Of a stretch of DNA of 64,000 nt, positions 36,697 to 46,407 are shown in pieces. The DNA is from Leuconostoc rapi. Lineage in GTDB: Bacteria > Bacillota > Bacilli > Lactobacillales > Lactobacillaceae. Location of the stretch: NCBI RefSeq assembly GCF_016908715.1, contig NZ_JAFBEK010000001.1, positions 124,001-188,000 on the forward strand. Direction: 5' to 3'. Positions within the stretch are counted from its first letter, which is position 1; each line of letters starts with the position of its first letter. The notes under the pieces were generated by a model. That model made no database searches. It was not told the origin of the DNA and saw only the letters and a program-made list of their open reading frames with translations. The translations under genes and the position numbers were made by a program.

Positions 36697-38994
36697 ATGA
36701 CTACAGTAAAATCATCAAATCTTGGTTACCCACGATTGGGCGAACAACGTGAATGGAAAAAGCTTTTAGAATCATTTTGGAAAGAAGATATTGATGTCTT
36801 GACATTTGAAAAAACGGCAAAAGCATTACGCTTAACTAATTTGAAAAAACAAATTGATGCAGGTATTGACATCGTTCCTGTTGCTGATAACTCAAACTAT
36901 GATCATGTTTTAGACACAGCTACAGCATTTAATCTAATTCCGACTCGCTTTGGAAGTTATGACAGACCACTGACTTTGAATGAATATTACGATATAGCAC
37001 GAGGGAACAAAGAAAATGTCGCCGCTGACATGACCAAATGGTTTAATATTAATTATCATTACACGGTGACGGAATTTGATAATACAACGCCCAGACTGTT
37101 AGAAAATCGTTGGTTAAAGTATTGGCAAGAAGCTAATGATGAATTAGGTATTAACGGTAAGCCAGTTATTGTTGGACCAGTGACACTCATAAAATTAGGT
37201 AAATTAAATGGTGATTATGTTTCAAGCGAAAGTGACATCAATAAATTGCTTGATGTGATTTTGCCACTGTACCAACAAGTATTTACAGAATTACAACAAG
37301 CAGGTGTGAATTGGGTACAACTTGATGAGCCTACTTTGGTGAAACTTGAAGATGAAGCAGGTGTGGCGCCATATCGCCGTGTAGTTGAAGCATTAAGAGA
37401 AGCTGCGCCATCATTGAATATCGAATTACAGACATACTTTGATTCAATTGATCCTTACCAAGCAGTGACGCAATTACCTGTTCAAGCTATTGGCCTTGAT
37501 TTCGTTCATGGACATGGCGAAAATCTAGCACATGTTCGTGAGTTTGGCTTTCCAAAAGATAAAGTTTTGGCTGCTGGTGTCATTGATGGTCATAATGTTT
37601 GGACAGCTGATTTGTCAAAGAAGCTACAATTGGTTCGTGAGTTACAAGATGCAGCTTCTGAGTTATGGATCCAGCCCTCAAATACCTTACTTCACGTACC
37701 AATTACAACTAAGTACGAAACAGCGGCTGGTCCAGAACTACTGGGTGGCTTGGCGTTTGCTGATGAAAAGTTACAAGAAATTGTCACATTGACACAAACG
37801 TTAAATGGCCAAGATACCCGTGCGGCTTTGGCTAAAAACACTGCAGCATTAAAAGCATTGAATGAATCAAAAGCACGTAATAATGCATCAGTGCAAACTG
37901 CAATCAAGCATTTGGGTGATACAGTATTTGAACGTCAAGGCAAGTATGTTGATCGTGCTATTGCACAACAAGATCGATTACAATTACCTAAATTACCTAC
38001 GACAACAATTGGGTCGTTCCCACAATCTTCTGAAGTGCGTGCAAAGCGTGCCGCATGGCGTAAAGGACGTTTGTCAGATGAAGCATATCAGGCATTTATC
38101 GAATCAGAAACTAAGCGCTGGTTGAAAATACAAGAAGATATTGGTTTAGATGTACTTGTTCACGGCGAATTTGAACGAACAGACATGGTTGAATACTTTG
38201 GACAAAAGTTAGACGGCTTTTATGCAACACAAAATGGTTGGGTTCAATCATATGGTTCACGAGGGGTTCGACCACCAGTTATTTTCGGGGATGTTGATTA
38301 CACCGAACCAATTACTGTTGCAGCTTCACAATTTGCACAATCACAAACTAAAAAAATCGTTAAGGGTATGTTGACGGCACCATTAACAATTATTAATTGG
38401 TCATTTGTACGTGACGATATTGATCGTGCGGATGTTCAAAATCAAATTGCTTTGGCATTACGTCAAGAAGTGTTGAATTTAGAGAAGGCAGGCATTAAAA
38501 TTATACAGGTTGATGAGCCTGCTTTACGAGAAGGTTTGCCACTTAAACAACGTTCTTGGCAAGATTATTTAGATGAAGCAGTTTATTCATTTAAAATAAC
38601 AACGTCTGGTGTTGGTAATGAGACGCAAATTCATACGCATATGTGTTATTCTGATTTTGAAGATATCATTGATACGATTTCAGCGTTAGACGCGGATGTT
38701 ATTTCAATTGAAACATCACGTTCTCATGGCGAAATTATCTCTGCATTTGAAGATGCCGACTATGACAAACAAATTGGTTTGGGTGTCTACGATATTCACT
38801 CACCACGTATACCAACTGTTGATGAAATTGCTGATAATATTCGACGTGGCTTGAAAGTTATTGATGAAAAACAGTTTTGGGTTAACCCTGATTGCGGTTT
38901 GAAAACACGTACCGAAGATCAAACTAAGACGGCTTTGACGAATCTGGAAAAAGCACGTAATATTGTACTCAAGGAGTTAGTAGCAGAAGCTTAA
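36697..38994 (+). CDS. metE: cobalamin-independent methionine synthase MetE
   Basis: This is a 765-residue double-barrel enzyme that transfers the methyl group of 5-methyltetrahydropteroyl-polyglutamate to homocysteine. The zinc ligands sit in THMCYSDF (His and Cys) and NPDCGLKTR (Cys) near the C-terminus, and the substrate motif [12 protein letters not shown] is intact. The N-terminal barrel starts [21 protein letters not shown] precedes the ATG. Its partner metF lies 3.4 kb upstream, with a related short ORF before each gene. Confidence 0.97.
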   Translation: MTTVKSSNLGYPRLGEQREWKKLLESFWKEDIDVLTFEKTAKALRLTNLKKQIDAGIDIVPVADNSNYDHVLDTATAFNLIPTRFGSYDRPLTLNEYYDIARGNKENVAADMTKWFNINYHYTVTEFDNTTPRLLENRWLKYWQEANDELGINGKPVIVGPVTLIKLGKLNGDYVSSESDINKLLDVILPLYQQVFTELQQAGVNWVQLDEPTLVKLEDEAGVAPYRRVVEALREAAPSLNIELQTYFDSIDPYQAVTQLPVQAIGLDFVHGHGENLAHVREFGFPKDKVLAAGVIDGHNVWTADLSKKLQLVRELQDAASELWIQPSNTLLHVPITTKYETAAGPELLGGLAFADEKLQEIVTLTQTLNGQDTRAALAKNTAALKALNESKARNNASVQTAIKHLGDTVFERQGKYVDRAIAQQDRLQLPKLPTTTIGSFPQSSEVRAKRAAWRKGRLSDEAYQAFIESETKRWLKIQEDIGLDVLVHGEFERTDMVEYFGQKLDGFYATQNGWVQSYGSRGVRPPVIFGDVDYTEPITVAASQFAQSQTKKIVKGMLTAPLTIINWSFVRDDIDRADVQNQIALALRQEVLNLEKAGIKIIQVDEPALREGLPLKQRSWQDYLDEAVYSFKITTSGVGNETQIHTHMCYSDFEDIIDTISALDADVISIETSRSHGEIISAFEDADYDKQIGLGVYDIHSPRIPTVDEIADNIRRGLKVIDEKQFWVNPDCGLKTRTEDQTKTALTNLEKARNIVLKELVAEA

Positions 38995-39044
38995 AAAGTA
39001 ACTAATGGGACAATGATTTAAATTATTATTAGTAATACAATTTC

Positions 39045-39075
39045 GTTCTTAAAATAAGTTTTTTATTTTAAGAAC
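39045..39075. promoter_or_regulatory. 13-bp perfect inverted repeat before the lyase operon
   Basis: GTTCTTAAAATAA (39045-39057) and its complement (39063-39075) are separated by 5 bases. The repeat is AT-rich with no T-run after it, so it looks more like a repressor-binding palindrome than a terminator, although weak termination of metE is possible. It is followed by GTACATAA and the ribosome binding site of the lyase gene. Confidence 0.5.
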
Positions 39076-39104
39076 AGTACATAAATTTTAAAACGAGGTA
39101 AATT

Positions 39105-40451
39105 ATGGCGACATTAAATAACGGCTCACATCCTATTGATTATGCGGTTACAGGAGGTAATTTTGGAACAGCGGATATGCGTGATATTTGGTCAGAAAAA
39201 AACCGTCTAAAGCAACAATTTGTCATTGAACAGGCTTTAGCAAAAGTTGAGGGTGAGGAGAAAGTCATTCCGCAGCTTGCTGCTGAAGCAATTGATAAAA
39301 TCAAATTTGAAGATATTAATTTTGACAATGTGATTACTGTGAGTCATGCAAAGCAGCATTCATTGTTAGGCTTAATACAAGAACTGCAACGGTTGGCTGG
39401 TCACAATGGGGAATTCATTCATTATGGCGCAACGACGCAGGATATTGTAGATACTGGTTTGGTTTTACAAATTCGTTCTTCTATTGAACTGATTGAATTA
39501 AGGTTAGAAAAGATTATCGCAACCTTAACGCAATTGACCAAAAAGTATGCTCAAACGCCTTACATGGCGCATACACATGGTGTGCAGGCAGTTCCTATTA
39601 CGCTAGGTTTTAAATTTGCCCGATATGTTGACGAATTTAAACGTCATTTACAAAGGCTAGAGCAGACTAAAAGTGATGTTTTGACTGGTAATTTTGCAGG
39701 GGCAGTAGGATCACATTCGGCTTTAGGTGAGCAAGGACTTGTGATAGAGCATCGGCTATTGGATGAATTACAACTTAATACACCTAAAGTAGCCTGGCAC
39801 ACGGCACCAGATAGAATTGTAAATTATACAAGCATTTTGACATTGATTGGTGCTACGGCTGGTAAATTAGGCAAAGAATTATTTCATGCAGCAGGGAACG
39901 AAATTAATGAAATAACTGAACCTTTTCTGGGACAAGTTGGTTCGTCAACTATGCCTCATAAACGTAATCCGGAAAATTTTGAGGGGATTTGGGCGCTTGT
40001 TGAACCAATATTTCAATCGCAAAATTTATTACAACACAGTTTGTTAAGTTTAGGTGAACGGGATGCTAGTAGCTGGAAAATATTATGGTTGGCATTACCA
40101 GAAATTCATAATTATTTAGATGTACAGTTAAACACGTTAGTTAATATTTTACCAAATATTGAAATTCACACAAAAAAAATCGCTGAGAATGCAGCAATAT
40201 TAGGACCATTAGTCTATGCTGAAAAATTAATGATTGATTTAGGGAAAACAATCGGTAAACAAACAGCGCATGAAGTAATTTACGAAGCAGCTATGGCAAC
40301 ATTGTCCCAGCCAGAAAAATTTTTACAACGCATTGCCGATAATTCATTGGTTAATTTATCTGAAACAGAACTAGAAACAATTGTGGCGCAACAAGATGTC
40401 ACGATTGCGATTCCAACAATTATTCAAAACATTTTAGGAGAAAAAATATGA
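39105..40451 (+). CDS. fumarase/aspartase-superfamily lyase (adenylosuccinate lyase-like)
   Basis: This is a 448-residue lyase with the superfamily signature GSSTMPHKRNPENFE (about 286-300), YGATTQDIVDTG (about 106-117) and THGVQAVPITLG. Members cleave C-N or C-S bonds to release fumarate. It is not in a purine context: it starts a five-gene operon with a polar amino-acid ABC transporter and an MmgE/PrpD protein. That context suggests a succinylated amino acid such as S-(2-succino)cysteine or iminodisuccinate as substrate. The reaction is inferred. Confidence 0.82.
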   Translation: MATLNNGSHPIDYAVTGGNFGTADMRDIWSEKNRLKQQFVIEQALAKVEGEEKVIPQLAAEAIDKIKFEDINFDNVITVSHAKQHSLLGLIQELQRLAGHNGEFIHYGATTQDIVDTGLVLQIRSSIELIELRLEKIIATLTQLTKKYAQTPYMAHTHGVQAVPITLGFKFARYVDEFKRHLQRLEQTKSDVLTGNFAGAVGSHSALGEQGLVIEHRLLDELQLNTPKVAWHTAPDRIVNYTSILTLIGATAGKLGKELFHAAGNEINEITEPFLGQVGSSTMPHKRNPENFEGIWALVEPIFQSQNLLQHSLLSLGERDASSWKILWLALPEIHNYLDVQLNTLVNILPNIEIHTKKIAENAAILGPLVYAEKLMIDLGKTIGKQTAHEVIYEAAMATLSQPEKFLQRIADNSLVNLSETELETIVAQQDVTIAIPTIIQNILGEKI

Positions 40452-41266
40452 GTACAAAAAGTCAGTTTATTATTGGTGGCATTATAGCAGTTGTTGTCGT
40501 AGGTGGGGGATTTTTGATTGTTAAAAATAACGCATCACATGAAAAGAAAACGACGGCCACTAATAAAGTAACTAAGACTATCACATTGGGATCAACAGGC
40601 GCATCGTTTCCATCATCATATAAATCAGGGGATAAATTAGTTGGTTTTGATGTTGAAGTTGCTCAAAAAGCTGCTAAATTAGCAGGTTACCGTGTCAAAT
40701 GGGTGAATGCTGATTTTGATGGTTTATGGGGACAGTTAGATACTGATCGCATCCAAGGAATTGCCAATGCTGTCTCGTTTACACCGGAACGTCAAGCCAA
40801 GTATCAATTTACTGATGCTTATTACAATGATGAAGCTAAGGTTGCTGTTCCAACAGACAGTAAGGCTAAAAAACTTTCTGATTTAGATGATCAAAAAGTA
40901 GCCGGCGTCGCTGGTTCCAACAACATTACAGCATTGCAATCAGCCAATAAATCAATCATCGTGTCGCCGTTTGAAAATCGTGACAGCGCCACACAGGCTG
41001 TGCTGTCTGACAAAGTTGCAGGCGTTGTTAATTCTGGACCAATTTTATCGGCGACAATCAAAAAGAATCATTTGAAGTTACGATTATTGCCTGATACAAT
41101 TCAGAAGACAAAGGTGGGGATTGCTTTTAAAAAGAATGATGCGGGTAAAAAGTACGCCAAGTCATTTAATAAGGCGTTTGTAGAATTAGCTAAGCAAGGT
41201 GAGATTGAAAAGCTATCAAAGCAATATTTTGGCTATGACGTTTCTAACCAGGACTTAGCAAAGTAA
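40448..41266 (+). CDS. polar amino acid ABC transporter, substrate-binding protein
   Basis: The 272-residue protein has an N-terminal hydrophobic helix (about 7-25) without lipobox cysteine and a type II (SBP_bac_3) domain: GDKLVGFDVEVAQKAAKLAG, DFDGLWGQLDTDRIQGIAN and FTPERQAKYQFTDAYY. The start overlaps the lyase stop by 4 bases (ATGA). It resembles cystine/YxeM-type binding proteins; the ligand is inferred from the operon. Confidence 0.88.
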   Translation: MSTKSQFIIGGIIAVVVVGGGFLIVKNNASHEKKTTATNKVTKTITLGSTGASFPSSYKSGDKLVGFDVEVAQKAAKLAGYRVKWVNADFDGLWGQLDTDRIQGIANAVSFTPERQAKYQFTDAYYNDEAKVAVPTDSKAKKLSDLDDQKVAGVAGSNNITALQSANKSIIVSPFENRDSATQAVLSDKVAGVVNSGPILSATIKKNHLKLRLLPDTIQKTKVGIAFKKNDAGKKYAKSFNKAFVELAKQGEIEKLSKQYFGYDVSNQDLAK

Positions 41267-41274
41267 GGTGAATT

Positions 41275-41943
41275 ATGACATTTGATTGGCACTATTTTTT
41301 TCATGTCTTTCCATTATTAATTAAGGCATTACCATTAACTTTGTATTTAGCAGTCGGTATTGTGATTGTATCACTCATTGTTGGCGGCGTTATAAGCTAC
41401 TTAGGGTTACAATCTTTTAGACCGTTGCGTTGGTTTGCTAGCATATATGTGTCCGGGTTTCGTGCTGTACCGGCTGTTGTTCAAATATTTTTGGCGTATT
41501 ATGGGTTACCAGAATTAATCCCTGCATTGAAAACAGTGTCACCACAGACAATTATTATTTTTGCTTTGGGATTTAAATATGCTGCTTATATGGCAGAGAC
41601 TTTTCGTTCGGCCATTCATTCAGTTGATTATGGACAACAAGAAGCAGCTAAAGCACTACATATTAAGCAGTCGCAATATGTACTACGTGTGTTGTGGCCA
41701 CAGGCTGCAGTGAATGCGTTACCAACGGTAGGAAACTATATTATTGGTATTTTAAAAGAGACTTCTCTAGTTTTTGTCATAGGTGTTTCTGAAATGTTTG
41801 GTGAAGGAAAACTTTTGGCTGGTGCCAGTTTTAAATATTTAGAAGTTTACGTTGCAGTTGGATTGATCTATTGGGCATTGGTTGTTGCCTATAGTAGTTT
41901 GCAGCGTGCTGTTGAATGGCGTTTTAAGAGATTTGAGGTGTAA
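41275..41943 (+). CDS. polar amino acid ABC transporter, permease
   Basis: This is a 222-residue HisM/YxeN-type permease with about five helices and the EAA loop QQEAAKALHIKQSQYVLRVL (about 122-141). FRAVPAVVQIFLAYYGLP is typical of this family. It begins 8 bases after the binding-protein gene and ends one base before the ATPase ATG. Confidence 0.9.
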   Translation: MTFDWHYFFHVFPLLIKALPLTLYLAVGIVIVSLIVGGVISYLGLQSFRPLRWFASIYVSGFRAVPAVVQIFLAYYGLPELIPALKTVSPQTIIIFALGFKYAAYMAETFRSAIHSVDYGQQEAAKALHIKQSQYVLRVLWPQAAVNALPTVGNYIIGILKETSLVFVIGVSEMFGEGKLLAGASFKYLEVYVAVGLIYWALVVAYSSLQRAVEWRFKRFEV

Positions 41944-41944
41944 T

Positions 41945-42685
41945 ATGACAAAAACAATAATTGAAGTGAATGACTTAAGTGTCAGTATTAACGGGAAAAG
42001 CATTTTAAAAGACATTCAATTTAAAGCAGAAAAAGGCCAAGTGCTCACACTTCTTGGACCATCAGGGGCGGGTAAATCAACTCTTATTCGGACGTTAAAT
42101 GGATTACAAGATTTATCTTCTGGAGAAATATTGTTTTATGATGATATTAGTAAAGGTCATTTGGCTCAGCACAGTGGCATGGTTTTTCAACATTTTAACC
42201 TGTTCAAGAATTTGACGGCTATTGAAAATGTGGCTAGTCCTGCATGGCTATCTGGTGAATTAACTAAAAAAGAGGCGTTAACTAAGGCACATGTGTTGTT
42301 GAAACAATTAAATGTTGATCAACAAGCGCAACAATATCCAGCGTCCCTCTCTGGCGGACAAAAGCAACGCGTTGGGATTGCGCGCGCCCTAATGACAAAT
42401 GCGCCCATCTTATTATTAGATGAACCGACATCAGCGTTAGATCCAGAAAGTATTCAAGAAGTCTTATTAGCGATTGCTGATATTATTAAGGCAACTGATA
42501 AAACTGTTATTTTAGTTACGCATGAGTTGCGTTTTGCAAAACAAATTTCAGACAAAATTATTTTTATGTATGATGGCCAAATTATTGCAAATGAAACCAC
42601 GAATGCGTTTTTTGGTGCACAAACAAATCAACATATACAAAACTTTTTGCAATCGGAAAACGCAGAAAATATACGTTATGCTTAA
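41945..42685 (+). CDS. polar amino acid ABC transporter, ATPase
   Basis: This is a 246-residue ATPase with Walker A GPSGAGKSTLIR (about 36-47), VFQHFNLFKNLTAIENV, signature LSGGQKQRVGIARAL (about 135-149), and Walker B ILLLDEPTSALDPES. The start is ATG 41945 with GAGGTG upstream; an upstream in-frame ATG lies within the permease gene. It overlaps the MmgE/PrpD gene by 8 bases. Confidence 0.92.
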   Translation: MTKTIIEVNDLSVSINGKSILKDIQFKAEKGQVLTLLGPSGAGKSTLIRTLNGLQDLSSGEILFYDDISKGHLAQHSGMVFQHFNLFKNLTAIENVASPAWLSGELTKKEALTKAHVLLKQLNVDQQAQQYPASLSGGQKQRVGIARALMTNAPILLLDEPTSALDPESIQEVLLAIADIIKATDKTVILVTHELRFAKQISDKIIFMYDGQIIANETTNAFFGAQTNQHIQNFLQSENAENIRYA

Positions 42686-43934
42686 AACAACCGACATTGC
42701 TTCATGGGCGCTATCTCAGAGGCCAACAGGCAATAAAAAAATTTATAACTTAGCAAAAATGGCCTTGTTAGATTATATTGCAGTTGTCTCTCTTGGTCAA
42801 AAAGAGCCTGCGTATCACTCACTCAAACAAGCTTTTACATCGACTGATTCAGGAACAAAGGCATTAAAATTAGGTTTTGCGGCGCATTTGTTAGATTTGG
42901 ATGATATGCAAGATGACTTAAGAGGGCATCCAGGTGCTGTTATTTTTTCGAGTATTTTTGCTTTAAACGACTCAGTGACGATTGATGAAGTTCTCGATGC
43001 CTATGTCATTGGTTTGGAAATTGCAGCGCGTATTGGTGATCTCGTTAATCCGAATTTGTACGAAACGGGACATCATGCCAGTTCACATTTAGGACAAATT
43101 GGAGCGGCTGTTGCGTTAAGCTATCTTCGACATGATAATGAAGTTATGATGGCAAAAGTCATTGGTTTAGCTATTACAGCGGCACAAGGCGCATTATTTC
43201 AATTTGGATCGGATGTTAAATCTTTTCATATTGGCTTATCTGCAAGAGCTGCGATTGATGCGATTATGTTTACAAAAACTGATCTTACCGGTCAATTGAA
43301 TGGGTTATTTGTTGAGAAGAGTATTATTGATCAATATCATGCGTTGGATACTATAGAGTTAGAAAATTGGTTTCAAGCGTTTGGAAAATCATGGAAAATT
43401 GAAAAACTGTGGTTTAAGCAGTATCCTTTCTGTTCGGCGGCTTATCGCGCTGTTGATGCGTTGTTGACAATTAAAAGAAATCATCATTTAACACGGGACG
43501 ATGTAGTAGGTATGACAGTATCTTTTGGCATTGGACGTGATGCTGCATTGCGTTATAAACGGCCTAAAACGGGCATAGAAGGTCGTTTTTCAATAGAATA
43601 CATCTTATGGCAGACTTTAAATGATATGAGTCCATTGAGTAGAAGCCCCTATCAATTGGAGGTGTTATCTCAACCACCACGAGATTTTATTACGCGAGTA
43701 TACGAGACACAAAAGGCAACAAATTTGTCAAGCGAGGTATCGTTAACTTTGACAAATGGGCAACAATTATCAGCACGTATTTTTGACCCTGTTGGATCGC
43801 CCAAAAATCCATTGGTGCTGACACAAGTTTTAGAAAAACTAGTGCTTAGTTTTTCTAAAACGCAAGTGCAACACATGCTAGATGATTTACAACAAAATAA
43901 TTGGCATGATCTGAAACAATTTGTTGTCATATAA
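42678..43934 (+). CDS. MmgE/PrpD family protein
   Basis: The 418-residue protein has the PrpD fold: LDYIAVVSLGQ near the N-terminus, LDLDDMQDDLRGHPGAVIFSS (in parts about 73-93) with the conserved D-D/GHPG, and WKIEKLWFKQYPFCSAAYRAVDA. Family members include 2-methylcitrate dehydratase, aconitate decarboxylase and iminodisuccinate epimerase; B. subtilis YxeQ sits in an S-(2-succino)cysteine-use operon. Here an epimerase or racemase role ahead of the lyase is the best guess. The start is ATG 42678, overlapping the ATPase stop. Confidence 0.85.
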   Translation: MLKTTDIASWALSQRPTGNKKIYNLAKMALLDYIAVVSLGQKEPAYHSLKQAFTSTDSGTKALKLGFAAHLLDLDDMQDDLRGHPGAVIFSSIFALNDSVTIDEVLDAYVIGLEIAARIGDLVNPNLYETGHHASSHLGQIGAAVALSYLRHDNEVMMAKVIGLAITAAQGALFQFGSDVKSFHIGLSARAAIDAIMFTKTDLTGQLNGLFVEKSIIDQYHALDTIELENWFQAFGKSWKIEKLWFKQYPFCSAAYRAVDALLTIKRNHHLTRDDVVGMTVSFGIGRDAALRYKRPKTGIEGRFSIEYILWQTLNDMSPLSRSPYQLEVLSQPPRDFITRVYETQKATNLSSEVSLTLTNGQQLSARIFDPVGSPKNPLVLTQVLEKLVLSFSKTQVQHMLDDLQQNNWHDLKQFVVI

Positions 43935-43973
43935 GAAAGGCCCCAAAAAATCACAATTTTTGGGGCCTTTCTT
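43933..43973. terminator. bidirectional terminator of the lyase operon
   Basis: A perfect 17-bp stem (43933-43949 with 43957-43973) overlaps the last stop codon. A-rich and T-rich flanks serve both this operon and the convergent LURP-one-related gene. Confidence 0.9.
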
Positions 43974-43991
43974 AGGTAAAAATGATTGTTA

Positions 43992-44522
43992 TTATGAAGT
44001 TAATTCGTATTGGTTACCTTGTCCGGGCAACCATTTTAATTTTATTAATGGGTTTGATTTCGTGCCCCATATGTCAAGTAATGCAGCGATAGCAATGTGA
44101 ACAGGCGCTTGCGTATCAAAAGTAACTATTAATTTGTTATAAATGCCATCAGGTCGCATATCAGGCTTGACACTGAGTAATTTTTTGGTATTATGGGTAA
44201 TGAAATAGCGGCCAGCAATAAAATTACCAGAAATTAACCAATTGAGATGGCGGACGTACACAATATCACCAAGATGTCCCAAAGTAAGACTAATTGAACC
44301 AACAACGTGCCCGCGATATTTTAATATAAATCTGGGTAGGATACCAAATGAGGTTTGTTGAATACGCACGAGGACAGTACCAGACATGTCTTGTACATGA
44401 ATTTCATCGTTTTTTTTACCACTACGCCCTGAAACCAAGTAGCTAGCCTGAAAGTTTTCATCAAATACAATGTTGACGCCATCGTCGACACTATGTCGTT
44501 GTCTTAAGTAATATTTTGTCAT
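43992..44522 (-). CDS. LURP-one-related family protein
   Basis: The 176-residue protein has the Tubby-C2-like LURP-one pattern: YYLRQRH at the N-terminus, then IVFDENFQASYLVSGRSGKKNDEIHV (in pieces), DMSGTVLVRIQQ and ILPRFILKYRG. Bacterial members have no settled function. GAGG is 7 bases ahead of ATG 44522; the earlier ATG (44528) abuts that site and is unlikely to be used. It is monocistronic, convergent with the lyase operon. Confidence 0.75.
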   Translation of the reverse strand: MTKYYLRQRHSVDDGVNIVFDENFQASYLVSGRSGKKNDEIHVQDMSGTVLVRIQQTSFGILPRFILKYRGHVVGSISLTLGHLGDIVYVRHLNWLISGNFIAGRYFITHNTKKLLSVKPDMRPDGIYNKLIVTFDTQAPVHIAIAALLDIWGTKSNPLIKLKWLPGQGNQYELTS

Positions 44523-44567
44523 GGCCATTCCTCTTTACAACAATTCTAACACGAAAGCAGATTAAAT

Positions 44568-45227
44568 ATGCCATTATCACATACATCATGGGCACCAGAT
44601 GTTAAGAAAAAATTAACATCAGATCAAATAGAGACTATCAGAAATTTTTTGGAGACTGCCTACCAAAATGAAGTCGTTTTTCCACCGAAAGATAAGGTGT
44701 TTGCGGCACTTGTAGCCACAACGCTTCAAAATACTAAAGTTGTGATCATGGGGCAGGATCCATACCATGAGTTGGGACAAGCACAAGGATTAAGTTTTTC
44801 TGTGCCGAATGATGTACCAGCACCACCGTCACTACGTAATATACTAACTGAATTGGCCGATGATGTTGGTACACGCTCTTCGCATGATCTGACATCTTGG
44901 GCAACGCAGGGTGTTTTATTGTTGAATGCCGTTTTAACTGTGCCAGAGGGTCATGCTAATGGTCATGCTAAGGGTGTTTGGGAACCGCTAACTGATGCTA
45001 TTATTCAAATTGCTTCTGAAGATCACCAGCCAAAAGTTTTTATTCTATGGGGTAAGTATGCACAATCAAAGCGTCAATTGATTGATGAAACAAAAAACCT
45101 TGTGATTACCTCAGCGCATCCAAGCCCTTTGTCTGCTTATCGCGGCTTTTTTGGTAGTCGACCATTTTCAAGAGCCAATGAATTCTTAATTAAAAATGAC
45201 CGAAAGCCAATAAAATGGTTAGATTGA
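44568..45227 (+). CDS. ung: uracil-DNA glycosylase
   Basis: This 219-residue family 1 UDG has GQDPYHELGQAQGLSFSV (catalytic Asp, about 62-79), LLLNAVLTV (about 121-129) and the HPSPLSAYRGFFGSRPFS loop (catalytic His, about 184-201). It removes uracil from DNA. It is divergent from the LURP-one gene over a 45-base gap and precedes pta by about 110 bases. Confidence 0.97.
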   Translation: MPLSHTSWAPDVKKKLTSDQIETIRNFLETAYQNEVVFPPKDKVFAALVATTLQNTKVVIMGQDPYHELGQAQGLSFSVPNDVPAPPSLRNILTELADDVGTRSSHDLTSWATQGVLLLNAVLTVPEGHANGHAKGVWEPLTDAIIQIASEDHQPKVFILWGKYAQSKRQLIDETKNLVITSAHPSPLSAYRGFFGSRPFSRANEFLIKNDRKPIKWLD

Positions 45228-45336
45228 GTGAAAAAATTCACAAATATGTTGAAAATAAAAGACAATCATTACTGCTTCTGTTACAATAAAGTTGTAAAGC
45301 AAAAGTATTAGTCACTAAAAAAGTTGAGGAATGATA

Positions 45337-46326
45337 ATGGTTGAATTATTTGAACAATTAAAACACAAAATTAATGGTAAGAACAAGCGCATCGTTTTTC
45401 CAGAAGGCACAGATAAGCGTATTCAAGGAGCAGCTATTCGTTTAGCCAATGAAAAGCTTATGACGCCCATTTTATTAGGGGATGAGAAGGCCATAGCTCA
45501 GACTGCTGCAGCGCAAAAATTTGATTTATCAGGAGTGGAAATCATTGACCCCAAGCGTTATGGTGAAAAGGCGTTGGCAGAATTAAATGCAGCTTTAGTT
45601 GAACGTCGTAAAGGGAAGACAGATGCAGAGACCGCCGCTAAATGGTTACAAGATGTCAACTATTTTGGTACAATGTTAGTTTATGTTGGCAAAGCTGATG
45701 GTATGGTTTCGGGTGCCACTCACCCAACAGGTGATACTGTTAGACCAGCACTACAAATCATTAAAACTGCACCAGGTTCATCACGTATTTCAGGTGCATT
45801 TATTATGCAAAAGGACGATGAACGCTACGTCTTTTCAGACGCTGCAATTAACATTGATATTGACGCTGAAACAATGGCTGAAATTGCTGTGCAATCAGCT
45901 CAAACTGCTAAAGTTTTTGATATTGAACCAAGGGTTGCCATGCTATCATTTTCGACAAAAGGGTCGGCTAAGTCACCACTAGTTGATAAAGTTGTCGAGG
46001 CGACAACTTTAGCTAAAAAAATGGCGCCGGAATTAGCACATCAAATTGATGGCGAATTACAGTTTGATGCTGCTTTTGTTGAAGCGGTTGCTGAAGCAAA
46101 GGCGCCTGATTCTCAGGTTGCTGGTCATGCAAACACATTTATTTTCCCTAGTCTTGAGTCAGGAAATATTGGTTACAAGATCGCACAACGATTGGGCGGC
46201 TATGAAGCCATTGGACCCATTTTGCAGGGATTGGCAAAACCGGTTTCTGATTTATCACGTGGCGCCAATGAAGAAGATGTGTATAAGGTAGCTATTATTA
46301 CAGCTGCGCAGGCTTTAGTACTTTAA
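45337..46326 (+). CDS. pta: phosphate acetyltransferase
   Basis: This 329-residue single-domain PTA converts acetyl phosphate and CoA to acetyl-CoA and phosphate. RIVFPEGTDKRIQGAA (about 18-33), VSGATHPTGDTVRPALQII (about 124-142) and SFSTKGSAKSP (about 206-216) are typical. I start at ATG 45337 because GAGG then lies 7 bases upstream; ATG 45331 is too close to it. In a heterofermentative organism, it links phosphoketolase-derived acetyl phosphate to acetyl-CoA and ethanol formation. Confidence 0.96.
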   Translation: MVELFEQLKHKINGKNKRIVFPEGTDKRIQGAAIRLANEKLMTPILLGDEKAIAQTAAAQKFDLSGVEIIDPKRYGEKALAELNAALVERRKGKTDAETAAKWLQDVNYFGTMLVYVGKADGMVSGATHPTGDTVRPALQIIKTAPGSSRISGAFIMQKDDERYVFSDAAINIDIDAETMAEIAVQSAQTAKVFDIEPRVAMLSFSTKGSAKSPLVDKVVEATTLAKKMAPELAHQIDGELQFDAAFVEAVAEAKAPDSQVAGHANTFIFPSLESGNIGYKIAQRLGGYEAIGPILQGLAKPVSDLSRGANEEDVYKVAIITAAQALVL

Positions 46327-46345
46327 TAATTGTTTATGATTTAGT

Positions 46346-46380
46346 GATGGGCATGCCTTTTGTAGGATGCCCATCTTTTT
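46346..46380 (+). terminator. pta terminator
   Basis: A 9-bp stem, GATGGGCAT (46346-46354) with ATGCCCATC (46367-46375), is followed by TTTTT. Confidence 0.85.
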
Positions 46381-46407
46381 GTATGTAACGGCTTTTATTC
46401 TGGGTAT

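Noticed and set aside
42522-42677. Upstream in-frame extension of the MmgE/PrpD gene
   Set aside because: It would lie within the ATPase gene in another frame; family alignment supports ATG 42678.
45228-45241. GTGAA/TTCAC hairpin after ung as a terminator
   Set aside because: The stem is only five weak pairs with an A loop and no T-run.
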